From the NCBI GenBank assembly GCA_024743275.1, contig JANSWW010000004.1:62001-126000 (forward strand): a DNA stretch of 64,000 nucleotides. Reading direction: 5' to 3'. The stretch comes from Alphaproteobacteria bacterium (GTDB lineage Bacteria; Pseudomonadota; Alphaproteobacteria; JANSWW01). Both the position numbers and the translations under genes were made by a program. Below the pieces are notes generated by a model that worked only from the letters and a program-made list of their open reading frames with translations, was not told the origin of the DNA and did no database searches. This document shows positions 17,821-26,885 of this stretch, in pieces. Position 1 is the first letter of the stretch. Each line of letters begins with the position of its first letter.

Positions 17821-18153
17821 ATGAGCGAAGACCGCCGGCGTTTCGAGAGACGCGCGACACAGACAAATGTTCGGATCGAGTCTCTGAAAGGCGACGTGCT
17901 GGATGAATCGGCCGACGCCGAAAACATCTCCGTCGGCGGTATCCGCCTGAAAACCGGGGCCAATCTGGTCAAAGGCGCGCACTATCTCGTGAAACTGAAA
18001 CTGGCCGGCACGGATTCCTTTTTCGATGTCGAGGTGCTCGCCCAGAACGGCGACAGCTATCGCTGCCGGGTCGAAACCGAGGACGAACGTTTCGACGACA
18101 TCATCCGGCAACATGACGACCTGGCCCTTCTGGCTCTGGGATCCACGAAGTAA
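17821..18153 (+). CDS. PilZ domain protein
   Basis: A 110-residue protein that is essentially one PilZ domain, a c-di-GMP receptor fold. The basic RRRFERR at residues 5-11 is the ligand-binding RxxxR stretch, and ENISVGGIRL (about 38-47) is the [D/N]xSxxG motif that completes the site. It would act as a cytoplasmic adaptor linking c-di-GMP to motility or envelope functions; the partner is unknown. A short palindromic hairpin follows the stop. Confidence 0.85.
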   Translation: MSEDRRRFERRATQTNVRIESLKGDVLDESADAENISVGGIRLKTGANLVKGAHYLVKLKLAGTDSFFDVEVLAQNGDSYRCRVETEDERFDDIIRQHDDLALLALGSTK

Positions 18154-18161
18154 AGACAGTG

Positions 18162-18185
18162 TTTACCGGCACATGCCCCGGTAAA
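18162..18185 (+). terminator. Hairpin after the PilZ gene
   Basis: TTTACCGG at 18162-18169 is repeated in inverse as CCGGTAAA at 18178-18185 with an 8-base loop, 9 bases after the PilZ stop. The 8-base stem and position suggest a terminator, though only two T residues follow. Confidence 0.5.
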
Positions 18186-18299
18186 TTGACCCCGGCATAT
18201 TGCCATTCCCCCCGGTTACTGCATCTGTTCTGACAGCGGCGGGCACCCCGCCGACATCAAAGCGACATCAAGCGACAGAACTGACAAAGGGATTGGAAA

Positions 18300-19172
18300 A
18301 TGGCGAAAGTTGCGTTTATCGGCCTGGGGGTCATGGGCTATCCGATGGCGGGCCACCTCAAGAACAAGGGCGGCCATGACGTCACCGTCTACAACCGCTC
18401 CGCCGCCAAGGCAGAGAAATGGGTCGCCGAATTCGGCGGCGCTAGCGCGCCGACCCCGAAACAGGCCGCCGAAGGCTGCGATATCGTCTTCTCCTGCGTC
18501 GGTAACGACGACGATCTGCGCCAGGTCATGCTCGGCGAGGACGGCGCCTTCCACGGCATGAAGCCGGGGGCGATCCTGGTCGACAACACCACCGCCTCCG
18601 CCGATGTCGCCCGCGAACTCTACGCCAAGGCCAAGGACGCCGGTTTCTCCTTCATCGACGCCCCGGTCTCCGGAGGCCAGGCGGGCGCCGAGAACGGCGC
18701 GCTCACCGTCATGTGCGGTGGGGACGCCGAACCCTATGCCACGGCCGAACCGGCCATCATGGCCTTCGCCAAGTCCTGCAAGCTGATGGGCGACAGCGGC
18801 GCCGGCCAGCTCACCAAGATGGTCAACCAGATCTGCATCGCCGGCCTCGTCCAAGGGCTGAGCGAAGGCATGAATTTCGGCCAGAAGGCGGGCCTCGACA
18901 TGGCGAAGGTCCTCGACGTCATCTCCAAGGGGGCGGCCGGGTCCTGGCAGATGGAGAACCGCGGCGCGACCATGGTCAAGGGCGAGTTCGAATTCGGCTT
19001 CGCGGTCGATTGGATGCGCAAGGACCTGGCGATCTGCCTCGCCGAGTCCAAGAATAACGGCGCCCGTTTGCCGGTGACGGCGTTGGTCGACCAGTTCTAT
19101 GCCCAGGTCCAGGCCCGCGGCGGGAACCGGTGGGATACCTCCAGCCTCGTTCATCTGCTGCAGAACGACTGA
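18300..19172 (+). CDS. NAD(P)-dependent beta-hydroxyacid dehydrogenase (3-hydroxyisobutyrate dehydrogenase family)
   Basis: A 290-residue protein. The start VAFIGLGVMGYPMAGHL has the NAD-binding GxGxMG pattern and family signature. It is followed by the substrate-loop DAPVSGGQAGAENGAL (about 120-135) and the catalytic lysine region LTKMVNQI (about 171-178). Members oxidise 3-hydroxyisobutyrate, tartronate semialdehyde or related 3-hydroxyacids, so the family is certain but the substrate is not. No partner gene is adjacent. It is followed by a short minisatellite and the convergent pentapeptide gene. Confidence 0.9.
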   Translation: MAKVAFIGLGVMGYPMAGHLKNKGGHDVTVYNRSAAKAEKWVAEFGGASAPTPKQAAEGCDIVFSCVGNDDDLRQVMLGEDGAFHGMKPGAILVDNTTASADVARELYAKAKDAGFSFIDAPVSGGQAGAENGALTVMCGGDAEPYATAEPAIMAFAKSCKLMGDSGAGQLTKMVNQICIAGLVQGLSEGMNFGQKAGLDMAKVLDVISKGAAGSWQMENRGATMVKGEFEFGFAVDWMRKDLAICLAESKNNGARLPVTALVDQFYAQVQARGGNRWDTSSLVHLLQND

Positions 19173-19195
19173 GACGACGACCGACCTCCGTCGCG

Positions 19196-19225
19196 CTCCT
19201 CCTACCTCCTCCTACCTCCTCCTCA
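19196..19225. repeat. Three 10-base tandem repeats (CTCCTCCTAC)
   Basis: The unit CTCCTCCTAC occurs at 19196-19205 and 19206-19215, with a slightly altered third copy to 19225, between two convergent genes. It is followed by a GGGGGGAGG run that can pair with the CCTCC parts, so it may form a weak hairpin ending either transcript. Confidence 0.75.
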
Positions 19226-19246
19226 CCGGGGGGAGGTTAGGGGAGT

Positions 19247-20593
19247 TCATTTCTTCCCGTTCTTGGGCGGGTCGAAGGCGGCCCCCTTGATGTCGGCACC
19301 GCCGAGATCCGCCCCGGTCAGGTTGGCTTTCCGGAAGTCCACATTGACCAGGCACGCGTCCCGGAGATCGGCGCCGGCGAGATTGGCGCCATAGAAGGTC
19401 GCGCCCTCGAAATTCGCGCCGGCCAGCCCCGCATTGGTCAACACGGCGCCCCGGAAACTGGCGCTGATCCGACCTTCCTTTCCGCTGGAGCGGGTAACGC
19501 TCGAAAAATCGCTCTCCATCAGATTGGCGCCGTTGAGGAAGGTCCGGTCGAACATGGCGCCCCGGGCATCGATGCGGGAGAGATTGGCTTCTCGCAGATC
19601 GGACCCGAGGAATTCCGCCGCCTCAAGCCGGGCCTGGAAGAAATTGGCGTGGTGCAGGGTGCAGTATTTGAAAACCGCCGCCGTCAGCTCGCAATTGCTG
19701 AAGTCTTCCTCGACCAGAGTGAAATAGGAGAGATCCGCCCGCTTGCCGTCCCGGGTGTGGCTCTGGAGCCACATCCTGTGATCGGCGAACAGGTCGTCGA
19801 TGGACCGGTCCTGATCCGCCAGGCTCTGGGGCCGGATGACGTCCTTGAAGACCGGGTTGGAAAGCTGGCCCGGATCGAGAATGGCCCCGCGCATGTCGGC
19901 CCCCTCCAAATCCGCCTCGAGGAAACTCGCACCGACCAGGACGGCACCCTTGAAATCGGCATTGTGGGCCACCGCGCCGTTGAGATTGACCTCGGTCAGA
20001 TTGGCGCCCTGCAGACTGGCCTCGGACAAATCGGCCTGGGACAGATCCGCGTTTCGCAATTTCGCCATGGAGAGATCCGCACCGACGAAGCTGGCGCTGA
20101 CCGCTTTCAACTTGGTCATCAGGGCACCGACAAGGCTGGCACCGTTGAGATTGACCGCCCCGCCGCGCGACCGGCTGAAGGTCTGTTCCGCTTCCGAGAG
20201 GGAATTGAGACGCGCCTCGCGCAGATCCGCCTCGGACAGACGGGCCCCGTTCAAGACGGCGCCTTCGAGATTGACCCCCCGCATGTCGGCGCGCGCCAGA
20301 TCCGCCCGTTCGAATTGGGTGTTCTTAAGGTTACTGCAGAAAAACACGCCGCGCCTCAGATTGGAGCGCACGAACCGCGACTCTTCCAGGTTCGAGCCCG
20401 TGAACTCGATATCGGCCAGGTCCATTTTCGAGAAGTCCCGGCCGCGCAAATCGCAATCGGCAAGAACCGCCCGAATGCCGTTCGGACGCCCCCAGACATA
20501 GACGATATGGGCCGCGATCGTCTTTTTCAGATCGCCGTCATCCGGCTTCTTCTGAGGCTTGGGCGTGGCGGACGGTCCGGAGGGAAATCGCAT
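19247..20593 (-). CDS. Pentapeptide-repeat protein (second of two in the window)
   Basis: A 448-residue protein mostly of A(D/N)LXX-type repeats (for example RADLA, GADLS, NADLS, GANLT), forming a long beta-helix. It has the same plan as the protein at 10960-12219: an N-terminal element with HIVYVWG..NGIRAVL (about 29-45), and a mid-protein non-repeat insert (about 241-282) ending HRMWLQS..DGKRADLS. No signal peptide or enzyme motif is seen. The Lys-rich C-terminus ends in KNGKK. Function is unknown; the two proteins look like diverged paralogues with a shared non-repeat motif. Confidence 0.88.
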   Translation of the reverse strand: MRFPSGPSATPKPQKKPDDGDLKKTIAAHIVYVWGRPNGIRAVLADCDLRGRDFSKMDLADIEFTGSNLEESRFVRSNLRRGVFFCSNLKNTQFERADLARADMRGVNLEGAVLNGARLSEADLREARLNSLSEAEQTFSRSRGGAVNLNGASLVGALMTKLKAVSASFVGADLSMAKLRNADLSQADLSEASLQGANLTEVNLNGAVAHNADFKGAVLVGASFLEADLEGADMRGAILDPGQLSNPVFKDVIRPQSLADQDRSIDDLFADHRMWLQSHTRDGKRADLSYFTLVEEDFSNCELTAAVFKYCTLHHANFFQARLEAAEFLGSDLREANLSRIDARGAMFDRTFLNGANLMESDFSSVTRSSGKEGRISASFRGAVLTNAGLAGANFEGATFYGANLAGADLRDACLVNVDFRKANLTGADLGGADIKGAAFDPPKNGKK

Positions 20594-20708
20594 TTACGCT
20601 TCTTTCCGTTCTGCGGGCGCTTTTCGGTTCGCTAGAGCCAAATCAGGCGTTATTGGATCAGTTCGCGATGTCATAACGCCTGTGAATTCGCCTCTAAAAC
20701 AAGAAGGT

Positions 20709-20770
20709 AGAGCAGATTCACGCACGATTTCATGATCGTGAAGCGATCCAGAAATCGTGCGATCTGCTCT
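20709..20770. repeat. Long imperfect palindrome downstream of the hybrid kinase
   Basis: Arms 20709-20731 and 20751-20770 are complementary apart from a 3-base insertion in the left arm (AGAGCAGAT...CGCACGATTTC against GAAATCGTGC...ATCTGCTCT), with smaller nested palindromes (ATGATCGTGAAGCGATC) in the loop. It sits 6 bases after the kinase stop and 115 bases before the pentapeptide gene start. It could end the kinase transcript. The composite structure also resembles short interspersed palindromic elements of bacterial genomes; only one copy is in this window. Confidence 0.7.
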
Positions 20771-20776
20771 AGCGGC

Positions 20777-23386
20777 TCAAACATGGCTCAACAATTGGCC
20801 GATGAAGTCCTCCATCGACCGTTTCGTATGACCGTAGGTTTCCAGGAGACGCTTGAAGTCGTCGTCAAGCGGCGCATCGCTTCCCTTGGCGGCAAGGGAA
20901 AGAGTCCGGGCCGCGACACCGAGTTCCGCCGCGCCCACCCCGGCCGCGGCCCCGGCCAGGGTGTGGAGCCGGTCCGCCAGCCCCTGCCGGTCGCCGGTCC
21001 GGACGCATTCCCGCATCTCACGGAACGCGTTGTCCGCGTTGTCGAGGAAGTCCTGCAGCCAGGCCACGCCCTTCCGTGGCTCTTCGCCGAACAGGTCCAT
21101 GCAATGCTCCGGATTGAAGACGACATCGACCATATCGTTCGGGTCGGCGGCCCCCTCCGCGTCGAGCGGCGCTTTTAGGGCCGTCTTGATCGCGTTGTCC
21201 AGGGCCTTCTTCACCGTCGGTTTAGTGATGACGATGCTGGCGCCGGCCGCCTTCAGGCTGGCGATCGCATCCTCGAAAGCGTTGGCGGTCAGGCCGACGA
21301 TCGGCACCGACTTCTTCTCGACGGAGGTTAGGCGACGGATCGCCTGGGCCAGCATGGCACCATCCATCTCCGGCATCAGATAATCCGTGATCACCACGTC
21401 ATAGGGGTCCTGTTTGAACGCGTTCAAGGCCTCGCTGCCATTGCCGGTCACGGTGACGTCATAACCGAGTTGCCGCAGCTGACGCTCCAATAGCCACTGA
21501 TTGGTCGGATGATCCTCGGCGACCAGGACCCGGACGGTCCCGCCATCCGACTTTTCATCCTCGTCGGCATCGAAGACGTCGGTGTCGTCGATCGCCGGAG
21601 GCGCACCGGCGGGCCGATCGACCCGGTAGAGGGGATGGTGCAGCCGGAAGGTGCTGCCCTCGCCCGGCGTGCTCGACACCTCGATGGAACCGCCGAGCAA
21701 GCCGGCCAATTCCTTCGAGATGGCGAGACCGAGACCGGTCCCGCCCCGTCGGTCGGTGGTCGTCGCGTTGATCTGCTCGAAGGGTTGGAAGACGTTCTCC
21801 AATTCGGTTTCGGACATCCCGATCCCGGTATCGATGATGGAGAAGGTGAGCCAGCTCACCCCGTCCCCGTCTTCCGTGTCCTTGGCCCGGACCGTCACGC
21901 TGCCCTTGTCCGTGAACTTCACCGCGTTGCCGATCAGGTTGACCAGGATCTGGCGCAGCCGGTGCGGGTCGCTCATGACGAAGGCGGGCACGCCGTCCGC
22001 AATGTCGTAACGCAGGTCGATCCCCTTCTCCTGCGCCCGCATCTCCAGGCTCTTCACGCTATCCTGAACAACCTGATCGACGGCGACCGGCTGCAGATCG
22101 AGGTCCAGCCGTCCGGCCTCAATCTTGGACATGTCGAGAACGCTGCCGACGATGGTGAGAACGGAATGGGAGGAATCGACCAAAAGGCCGATCATCTCGC
22201 GCTGCTTTTCGTCGAGATCGGTCTCGGCCAGCAACTCGGACAACCCGACAATGCCGTTGATCGGGGTTCGGATCTCGTGGGTGATCGAGGATAGGAACTC
22301 GGTCTTCGCCTTGGTCGCCTCCTGAGCCAGGGTCAGGGCGTGCTTCATCGAATCGTTCGCTTCCTTGACCTTGCCGGCCATGGTGTCGAAGGTTTCGCCG
22401 AGTTCCTCGATCTCGCGCGGCCGCAAGCCGCCCTTGAACCGCACCCTGGCGTCGAGGTCGCCGTCCGCCATTCGCTGGGCCGCCCCCGCGACGGCGGCGA
22501 TCGGGCTGTTGAGGTATTTCGCGACGAACCAAGCGACAAGGATCGCGCCGATCAGACCGATGATCCCAACCTGCAGCGCCCAAACCTGAACCGCCTCGGC
22601 GTTCTCCTCCAACTCGCTCAGGGGCTGGGGCACCATCACCCCCCATCCGGAGCGGGGCACATAGGTGAACCCGGCGACCATGTCCGCCTCCATGGCCGGC
22701 GAATAGAACCGGGTCGTCCCGAACTCCCGGCGCATCATCTGCTGAACGGCCGAGACCTTGGAGATGTCCTTGATCTCCGCGCGCCATTCCGGCCGGGGAT
22801 GGGCGATGACCTGACCCGTCTGATCGACGATCGCCGCATGGCCGCGCCGCCCGAACATGATCGAATCGCCCTGATTGACGATGTATTCGGTGGAGATCGC
22901 CCCGACGATCAGGTGATCGCGGCGTTCCGACAGAAGGTAGATGGTGGGATCACCCTGCGGGTTCGGCAGGACCTTGGAAAACGCGACCTTGTCGCCATCG
23001 GTCAGGGTCCGGAAGAGATCGAAGCGCTTTTCGGGAATCGCCTTCGGACAGGGCAGATGCCCCGGCACGATCTCGTGGGTGAGACTCCGGTCGGCGAGAT
23101 CAAAGGTGCAGAAATGGACGAAGTCCAGCTCCAGCATATACTGGGCGTAGGCCGGGGTGATCTCTCCCTCGAACGCCACTTGGCTGACCAGGGTGAAACT
23201 GGCCTCCAAATCCCTGACATAGCGCTCCAATGCGGCACTGATGTTCTCGGCCAGAAGCAGATGCCGTTCCCTGACCTCGTCCAGTTCCCGGTCCAGGGCG
23301 TTCACATAGACCCAGAAGGCAAGGAAGGTGACGGGGATGACGGCAATCGTTGTGAAGGTCAGCAAGAGAATATGGCGTAGGCGCAT
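20777..23386 (-). CDS. Hybrid sensor histidine kinase with receiver and Hpt domains
   Basis: An 869-residue membrane sensor. Order: transmembrane helix about 7-30; a periplasmic Cache-like sensor about 31-265; second membrane helix about 268-292; HAMP about 293-345; HisKA with phospho-accepting H370 in SSITHEIRTP; HATPase with NLIGNAVKF, DTGIGM and GGTGLGLAIS; receiver with AEDHPTNQ and phospho-acceptor D668 (TDYLMPEMDG); and C-terminal Hpt with H808 in LHTLAGAAAG. This is the BvgS/TorS-like four-step relay layout. No response regulator is encoded nearby, so its partner must be elsewhere. The sensed signal is unknown. Confidence 0.93.
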   Translation of the reverse strand: MRLRHILLLTFTTIAVIPVTFLAFWVYVNALDRELDEVRERHLLLAENISAALERYVRDLEASFTLVSQVAFEGEITPAYAQYMLELDFVHFCTFDLADRSLTHEIVPGHLPCPKAIPEKRFDLFRTLTDGDKVAFSKVLPNPQGDPTIYLLSERRDHLIVGAISTEYIVNQGDSIMFGRRGHAAIVDQTGQVIAHPRPEWRAEIKDISKVSAVQQMMRREFGTTRFYSPAMEADMVAGFTYVPRSGWGVMVPQPLSELEENAEAVQVWALQVGIIGLIGAILVAWFVAKYLNSPIAAVAGAAQRMADGDLDARVRFKGGLRPREIEELGETFDTMAGKVKEANDSMKHALTLAQEATKAKTEFLSSITHEIRTPINGIVGLSELLAETDLDEKQREMIGLLVDSSHSVLTIVGSVLDMSKIEAGRLDLDLQPVAVDQVVQDSVKSLEMRAQEKGIDLRYDIADGVPAFVMSDPHRLRQILVNLIGNAVKFTDKGSVTVRAKDTEDGDGVSWLTFSIIDTGIGMSETELENVFQPFEQINATTTDRRGGTGLGLAISKELAGLLGGSIEVSSTPGEGSTFRLHHPLYRVDRPAGAPPAIDDTDVFDADEDEKSDGGTVRVLVAEDHPTNQWLLERQLRQLGYDVTVTGNGSEALNAFKQDPYDVVITDYLMPEMDGAMLAQAIRRLTSVEKKSVPIVGLTANAFEDAIASLKAAGASIVITKPTVKKALDNAIKTALKAPLDAEGAADPNDMVDVVFNPEHCMDLFGEEPRKGVAWLQDFLDNADNAFREMRECVRTGDRQGLADRLHTLAGAAAGVGAAELGVAARTLSLAAKGSDAPLDDDFKRLLETYGHTKRSMEDFIGQLLSHV

Positions 23387-23585
23387 GTCTCGATCCCCCA
23401 GAAGCGCGGCATCACTGTCCCAGAAATCGGCGTATCTTTAAACTGAATAATAAATACCCGTTAATTTATCCTGGGGTTCAAATCCCTGCGCTTTATCAAC
23501 CAGAACATGCGCCAGACTTTACATCGGCGTTTATTTCTTCTGATCCCGAAGCAAGTAAAAAGCCCCGCAATGGTGGGAAAACGGG

Positions 23586-24599
23586 TCAGGTGCGCCGAAT
23601 GAGAGGCTGATGGGCGCACCGGAAGGACCCTCCGACGGTGCACGGGATACGGTAGGGGATCCGGATCACCTCGAAACGCCGCTCCTCGAGCGCCCGCGCG
23701 ATCGGGTCCAGCGGCTCTTCGGCGGGCACGACAACCGTGCGGTCGTTCAGCACCAGGTTGTTGCAGCCCATATGCCCCTTCGCGAGCGCTTTCGGAACAT
23801 CGACAACGTCCCAGTCGCCCATGTGGTCGGGCAACCCCTCGGGCAGCGCTTCGAGACAGGCGAACGCGACACCCTCGCGCGGCGTCATGAGGATACAGTC
23901 GAGATGTGGGAACATCGGATCGATGGTCACCGTCTCGACGGCATAGTCGGGTCCCAGCGCATGCTGCAGCCATCGCGCGCCCTCGGGATTGCTGCAGCCG
24001 CCGGAATGCCCGACCAGGATCCTGTTGCCCAGGACGAAGACGTCCCCGCCTTCCAGATACCCCCAGCCGGGGCCGTCCCGGTAATCGTCCGCCCCGCCGT
24101 CCGGTTGCGCGAAATAGCGGGCGCCCCGGTCCATCGTGGCCGCCAGGATCTCCCGGATGGCGAAACGCTGGCGGCGGTGGAACAGGCTGCGGGGCGCCAA
24201 CTCGATGACATTGTTGCCGATGGTCACGAAAGGATCCCGCATCCATGGGGTCATCACCCCATGCTCCGCTCCGCGCGGAAATCTGCGGTTGGCCGGACTG
24301 ATCTCACCGGCGACGGAGACGGTCACACCCAGCCGTTCCAGCAGATCGATCGCGCCGCGGACCTGGCTGGAGAATTCGGCGAAGAGGTCGGGGTCGACCT
24401 CCTTCATGTCGCGGCCCTGGTTTTCCGCCCAGAGCTTGCCGAACCAGCCCTGCGCCCGAAGCTTCGAATCGTCGAGGAAGACCGGCAGCACCCAATGATC
24501 CGGCGAGCCGTAGACGCATTCCTTGAGATCCGCCCATTCCGACTCGACGTGGATCGTGGCGGCCGTCACCGATGCTCCGGATCTGCTCAGCTCGTTCAT
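23586..24599 (-). CDS. Amidinotransferase family protein (glycine/inosamine amidinotransferase-like)
   Basis: A 337-residue member of the amidinotransferase/arginine deiminase superfamily. The catalytic set is visible as WMRDPFVTIGNNVIE, LEGGDVFVLG, PMFPHLDCIL (His) and the C-terminal GGSFRCAHQPL with nucleophile C328. The layout and length are closer to L-arginine:glycine or scyllo-inosamine-phosphate amidinotransferases than to arginine deiminase. It would move an amidino group from arginine to an amine acceptor, but the acceptor is unknown and no streptomycin-like genes are near. The ATG at 24599 has GGAGGAG upstream. Confidence 0.85.
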   Translation of the reverse strand: MNELSRSGASVTAATIHVESEWADLKECVYGSPDHWVLPVFLDDSKLRAQGWFGKLWAENQGRDMKEVDPDLFAEFSSQVRGAIDLLERLGVTVSVAGEISPANRRFPRGAEHGVMTPWMRDPFVTIGNNVIELAPRSLFHRRQRFAIREILAATMDRGARYFAQPDGGADDYRDGPGWGYLEGGDVFVLGNRILVGHSGGCSNPEGARWLQHALGPDYAVETVTIDPMFPHLDCILMTPREGVAFACLEALPEGLPDHMGDWDVVDVPKALAKGHMGCNNLVLNDRTVVVPAEEPLDPIARALEERRFEVIRIPYRIPCTVGGSFRCAHQPLIRRT

Positions 24600-24648
24600 G
24601 GTCTTCTCCTCCAGCCTAGACGGAACCCTAGACATTCGGGCGGACCGC

Positions 24649-26409
24649 TCAAGCCCGTTCTTGCAGCTCCGCCGGTCGATCCTCCAATCCGGGGGCGAGC
24701 GTGATCGCCGCGTCATATTGGGAAAGAAAAATACGGCCGGTAAGATGATCCAGAAAATCGGCCCGTTTCAGCCGGTCCATGACCGGTCCCTTGACCTCGG
24801 AAAGATGGAAGGTGACCCCGATCTGCTCGAGCCGGTGATTGATCTCTTCCAAGGATTCGAGCGCGCTGCCGTCGACCTCGTTGACGGCGGAGCACATCAG
24901 GATCACATGCCGCAGCCGGTCGTCGCCGGCCACCCGGTCGTAGAGGTAGTCCTCCAAATACCGGGCATTGGCGAAATACAGGCTCTCGTCGACCCGCAGC
25001 GTGAGAACGGTCGGCACCGTCTGCACCGCATGGCGCCGGATGTTTCGGAAGTGCTGGGTGTTCGGCACCAGACCGACCTCGGCGATATGCGGCCGCGAGG
25101 TCTTGTAGAGGAAGAGCGCCACGGAGACCGCCACGCCGGCCACGACGCCGATCTCCACACCGAGCCCCAAGGTCAGGAGAATGGTGACGGCGACGGCGGC
25201 GAAGTCGGCCTTCGAATAGGACCAGCTCCGCTTCAGGACCGAGAAGTCGACCAGCGAGAGGACGGCGACCACGATGGTCGCGGCCAGCGTCGCGGTCGGC
25301 AGGTAGTAGAGCAGCGGCGTCAGAGCGACGGCCGCGAGGCAGATCCCGACGGCGGTGAAGGCGCCGGCGGCGGGGGTCGCCGCGCCGGCATCGAAGTTCA
25401 CGACGGAGCGGGCGAACCCGCCGGTCACCGGGAACCCGCCCGAGACCCCGGAGGCGATATTGGACGCCCCCAGCCCGATCAGTTCCTGGTTGGGGGAGAT
25501 CCGCTGGCGCTTCTTGGCGGCCAGCGTCTGGGCGACGGAAACCGACTCGACGAAGCCGATCACCGAGATCAACGCCGCCGAGCCCAACAGGCTGACGACG
25601 AGGCCGGGATCGAAGGACGGCAGGGTCAGCGGCGGCAGGCCCTGTGGGATACCGCCGACGATGGCGACACCGTCCGCCGCCAGGTCGAACAGATAGGTGA
25701 CCCCCGTGGTCAGGGCGACCGCCGCGACCGGTCCGGCCTTTGCGATTCCGTCTGCGAGGCGCGGGCCCAGCCCGATCCGCCGCAGCGCCGGCTTAAGCCC
25801 CTTGCGGACCCAGAACAGAAAGGCGGCGGACCCGGCCCCGATGGCGAGCGTGACCGGGTTGGTCTCCGGGGCGGCCTCGATGAGCGACAGGACGAGATCG
25901 AGAAGATTGTGGCCGTTGGCATCGACGCCGAGGATATGCTTCACCTGGCTCGCCGCGATGATCAGGCCGGAGGCGGTGATGAAGCCGGCGATCACCGGAT
26001 GGCTCAGAAGGTTGGCGAGAAAACCCATCCGCAACACGCCCATCACCACCAGCATCGCGCCGGACAGGAAGGCGAGCGTCAGGGCGGCGACCGCATATTC
26101 ACCCGGTCCCGCGAGATCGAGATTGCCGATCGCCGCCGCGGTCATCAGCGAGATCACCGCCACCGGGCCGACCGCCAGAGCGCGGCTGGTCCCAAAGACG
26201 GCGTAGGCAATCAGCGGCAGGATCGAGGCATAGAGCCCCATTTCCGCCGGCAGCCCGGCCAAGAGGGCATAGGCGAGCGACTGGGGGATCAGCATGATGG
26301 TGACGATCACCGCCGCCATCATGTCGCTCGTCAGGCTCTCCCGGTCATAGGTCCGGCCCCAATCGAGAATCGGGACCGCCCGCCGCAAGGGCGTGGTCGG
26401 CTTCTCCAC
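24649..26409 (-). CDS. SulP family anion transporter with STAS domain
   Basis: A 586-residue inner-membrane transporter. The N-terminal SulP signature (TIMLIPQSLAYALLAGLPAEMGLYAS, written here in its family order) is followed by about ten further hydrophobic segments, and a C-terminal STAS domain begins near residue 435 (VPTVLTLRVDESLYFANARYLE). Members carry sulfate, bicarbonate or other anions. As the last gene of a sulfur module, sulfate export or import is a reasonable inference. The start codon is GTG at 26409, preceded by GAGGAG. The DUF442 gene lies 26 bases upstream on the same strand. Confidence 0.9.
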   Translation of the reverse strand: MEKPTTPLRRAVPILDWGRTYDRESLTSDMMAAVIVTIMLIPQSLAYALLAGLPAEMGLYASILPLIAYAVFGTSRALAVGPVAVISLMTAAAIGNLDLAGPGEYAVAALTLAFLSGAMLVVMGVLRMGFLANLLSHPVIAGFITASGLIIAASQVKHILGVDANGHNLLDLVLSLIEAAPETNPVTLAIGAGSAAFLFWVRKGLKPALRRIGLGPRLADGIAKAGPVAAVALTTGVTYLFDLAADGVAIVGGIPQGLPPLTLPSFDPGLVVSLLGSAALISVIGFVESVSVAQTLAAKKRQRISPNQELIGLGASNIASGVSGGFPVTGGFARSVVNFDAGAATPAAGAFTAVGICLAAVALTPLLYYLPTATLAATIVVAVLSLVDFSVLKRSWSYSKADFAAVAVTILLTLGLGVEIGVVAGVAVSVALFLYKTSRPHIAEVGLVPNTQHFRNIRRHAVQTVPTVLTLRVDESLYFANARYLEDYLYDRVAGDDRLRHVILMCSAVNEVDGSALESLEEINHRLEQIGVTFHLSEVKGPVMDRLKRADFLDHLTGRIFLSQYDAAITLAPGLEDRPAELQERA

Positions 26410-26435
26410 AAGAGAACTCCTCTATACGCCGTGAC

Positions 26436-26849
26436 CTAGCCTTCGCGGCCGAGCAATCCGGACATGTCGTAGCCCGCCCGGGCCGCCGTCTCGATAACCT
26501 CCGAGACCGGCCGGTCCTTGACCGCGTTGAGCGACCAAAGTGCCGTACATCGCGTCCCCGAGCGGCAATAGGCGAAGACCGGGCCGGACGCCTCATTCAG
26601 GGCTAGACCGAAATCCTCCACATTCTCCAGTGTCATCCCGCCGGAGACCACTGGAAGGAAACGCGCTTCGAGCCCGGCCTCCGCGGCCGCCCTCTCGATG
26701 AGGGAGAAGGGCGGTTGCCCCAACTCCTCGCCATCGGGACGATTGCAGACGATCATCTTGAAGCCGGCGGCCGCGATCTCCGCGACGTCTTCGGCCTGGA
26801 TCTGCGGGCTGACGGTCAACGCGTCCGTCAGCTTTGCGCCCAAGTCCAT
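26436..26849 (-). CDS. DUF442 / TIGR01244 sulfur-transferase-like phosphatase-fold protein
   Basis: A 137-residue protein with the DUF442 fold, a dual-specificity-phosphatase-like domain often fused to or encoded beside persulfide dioxygenases (the Blh/BigR regulon in plant-associated bacteria). FKMIVCNRPDGEE opens the domain, and FAYCRSGTRC (about 93-102) is the CX5R P-loop with the active cysteine. A role in handling persulfide or rhodanese-like sulfur transfer is inferred from this family and from the persulfide dioxygenase gene 36 bases upstream. Confidence 0.85.
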   Translation of the reverse strand: MDLGAKLTDALTVSPQIQAEDVAEIAAAGFKMIVCNRPDGEELGQPPFSLIERAAAEAGLEARFLPVVSGGMTLENVEDFGLALNEASGPVFAYCRSGTRCTALWSLNAVKDRPVSEVIETAARAGYDMSGLLGREG

Positions 26850-26885
26850 GTCTCTCCCCTCTTCTTTTGTGCTCTTGTAAACGTC

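Noticed and set aside
23461..23520. A tRNA-like T-arm: GGGGTTCAAATCCC at about 23473-23486 on the plus strand, near AT-rich sequence.
   Set aside because: The sequence around it does not give a matching acceptor stem, D-arm or anticodon arm in the expected 70-90 bases. It may be a decayed tRNA end or chance, so no tRNA is called.
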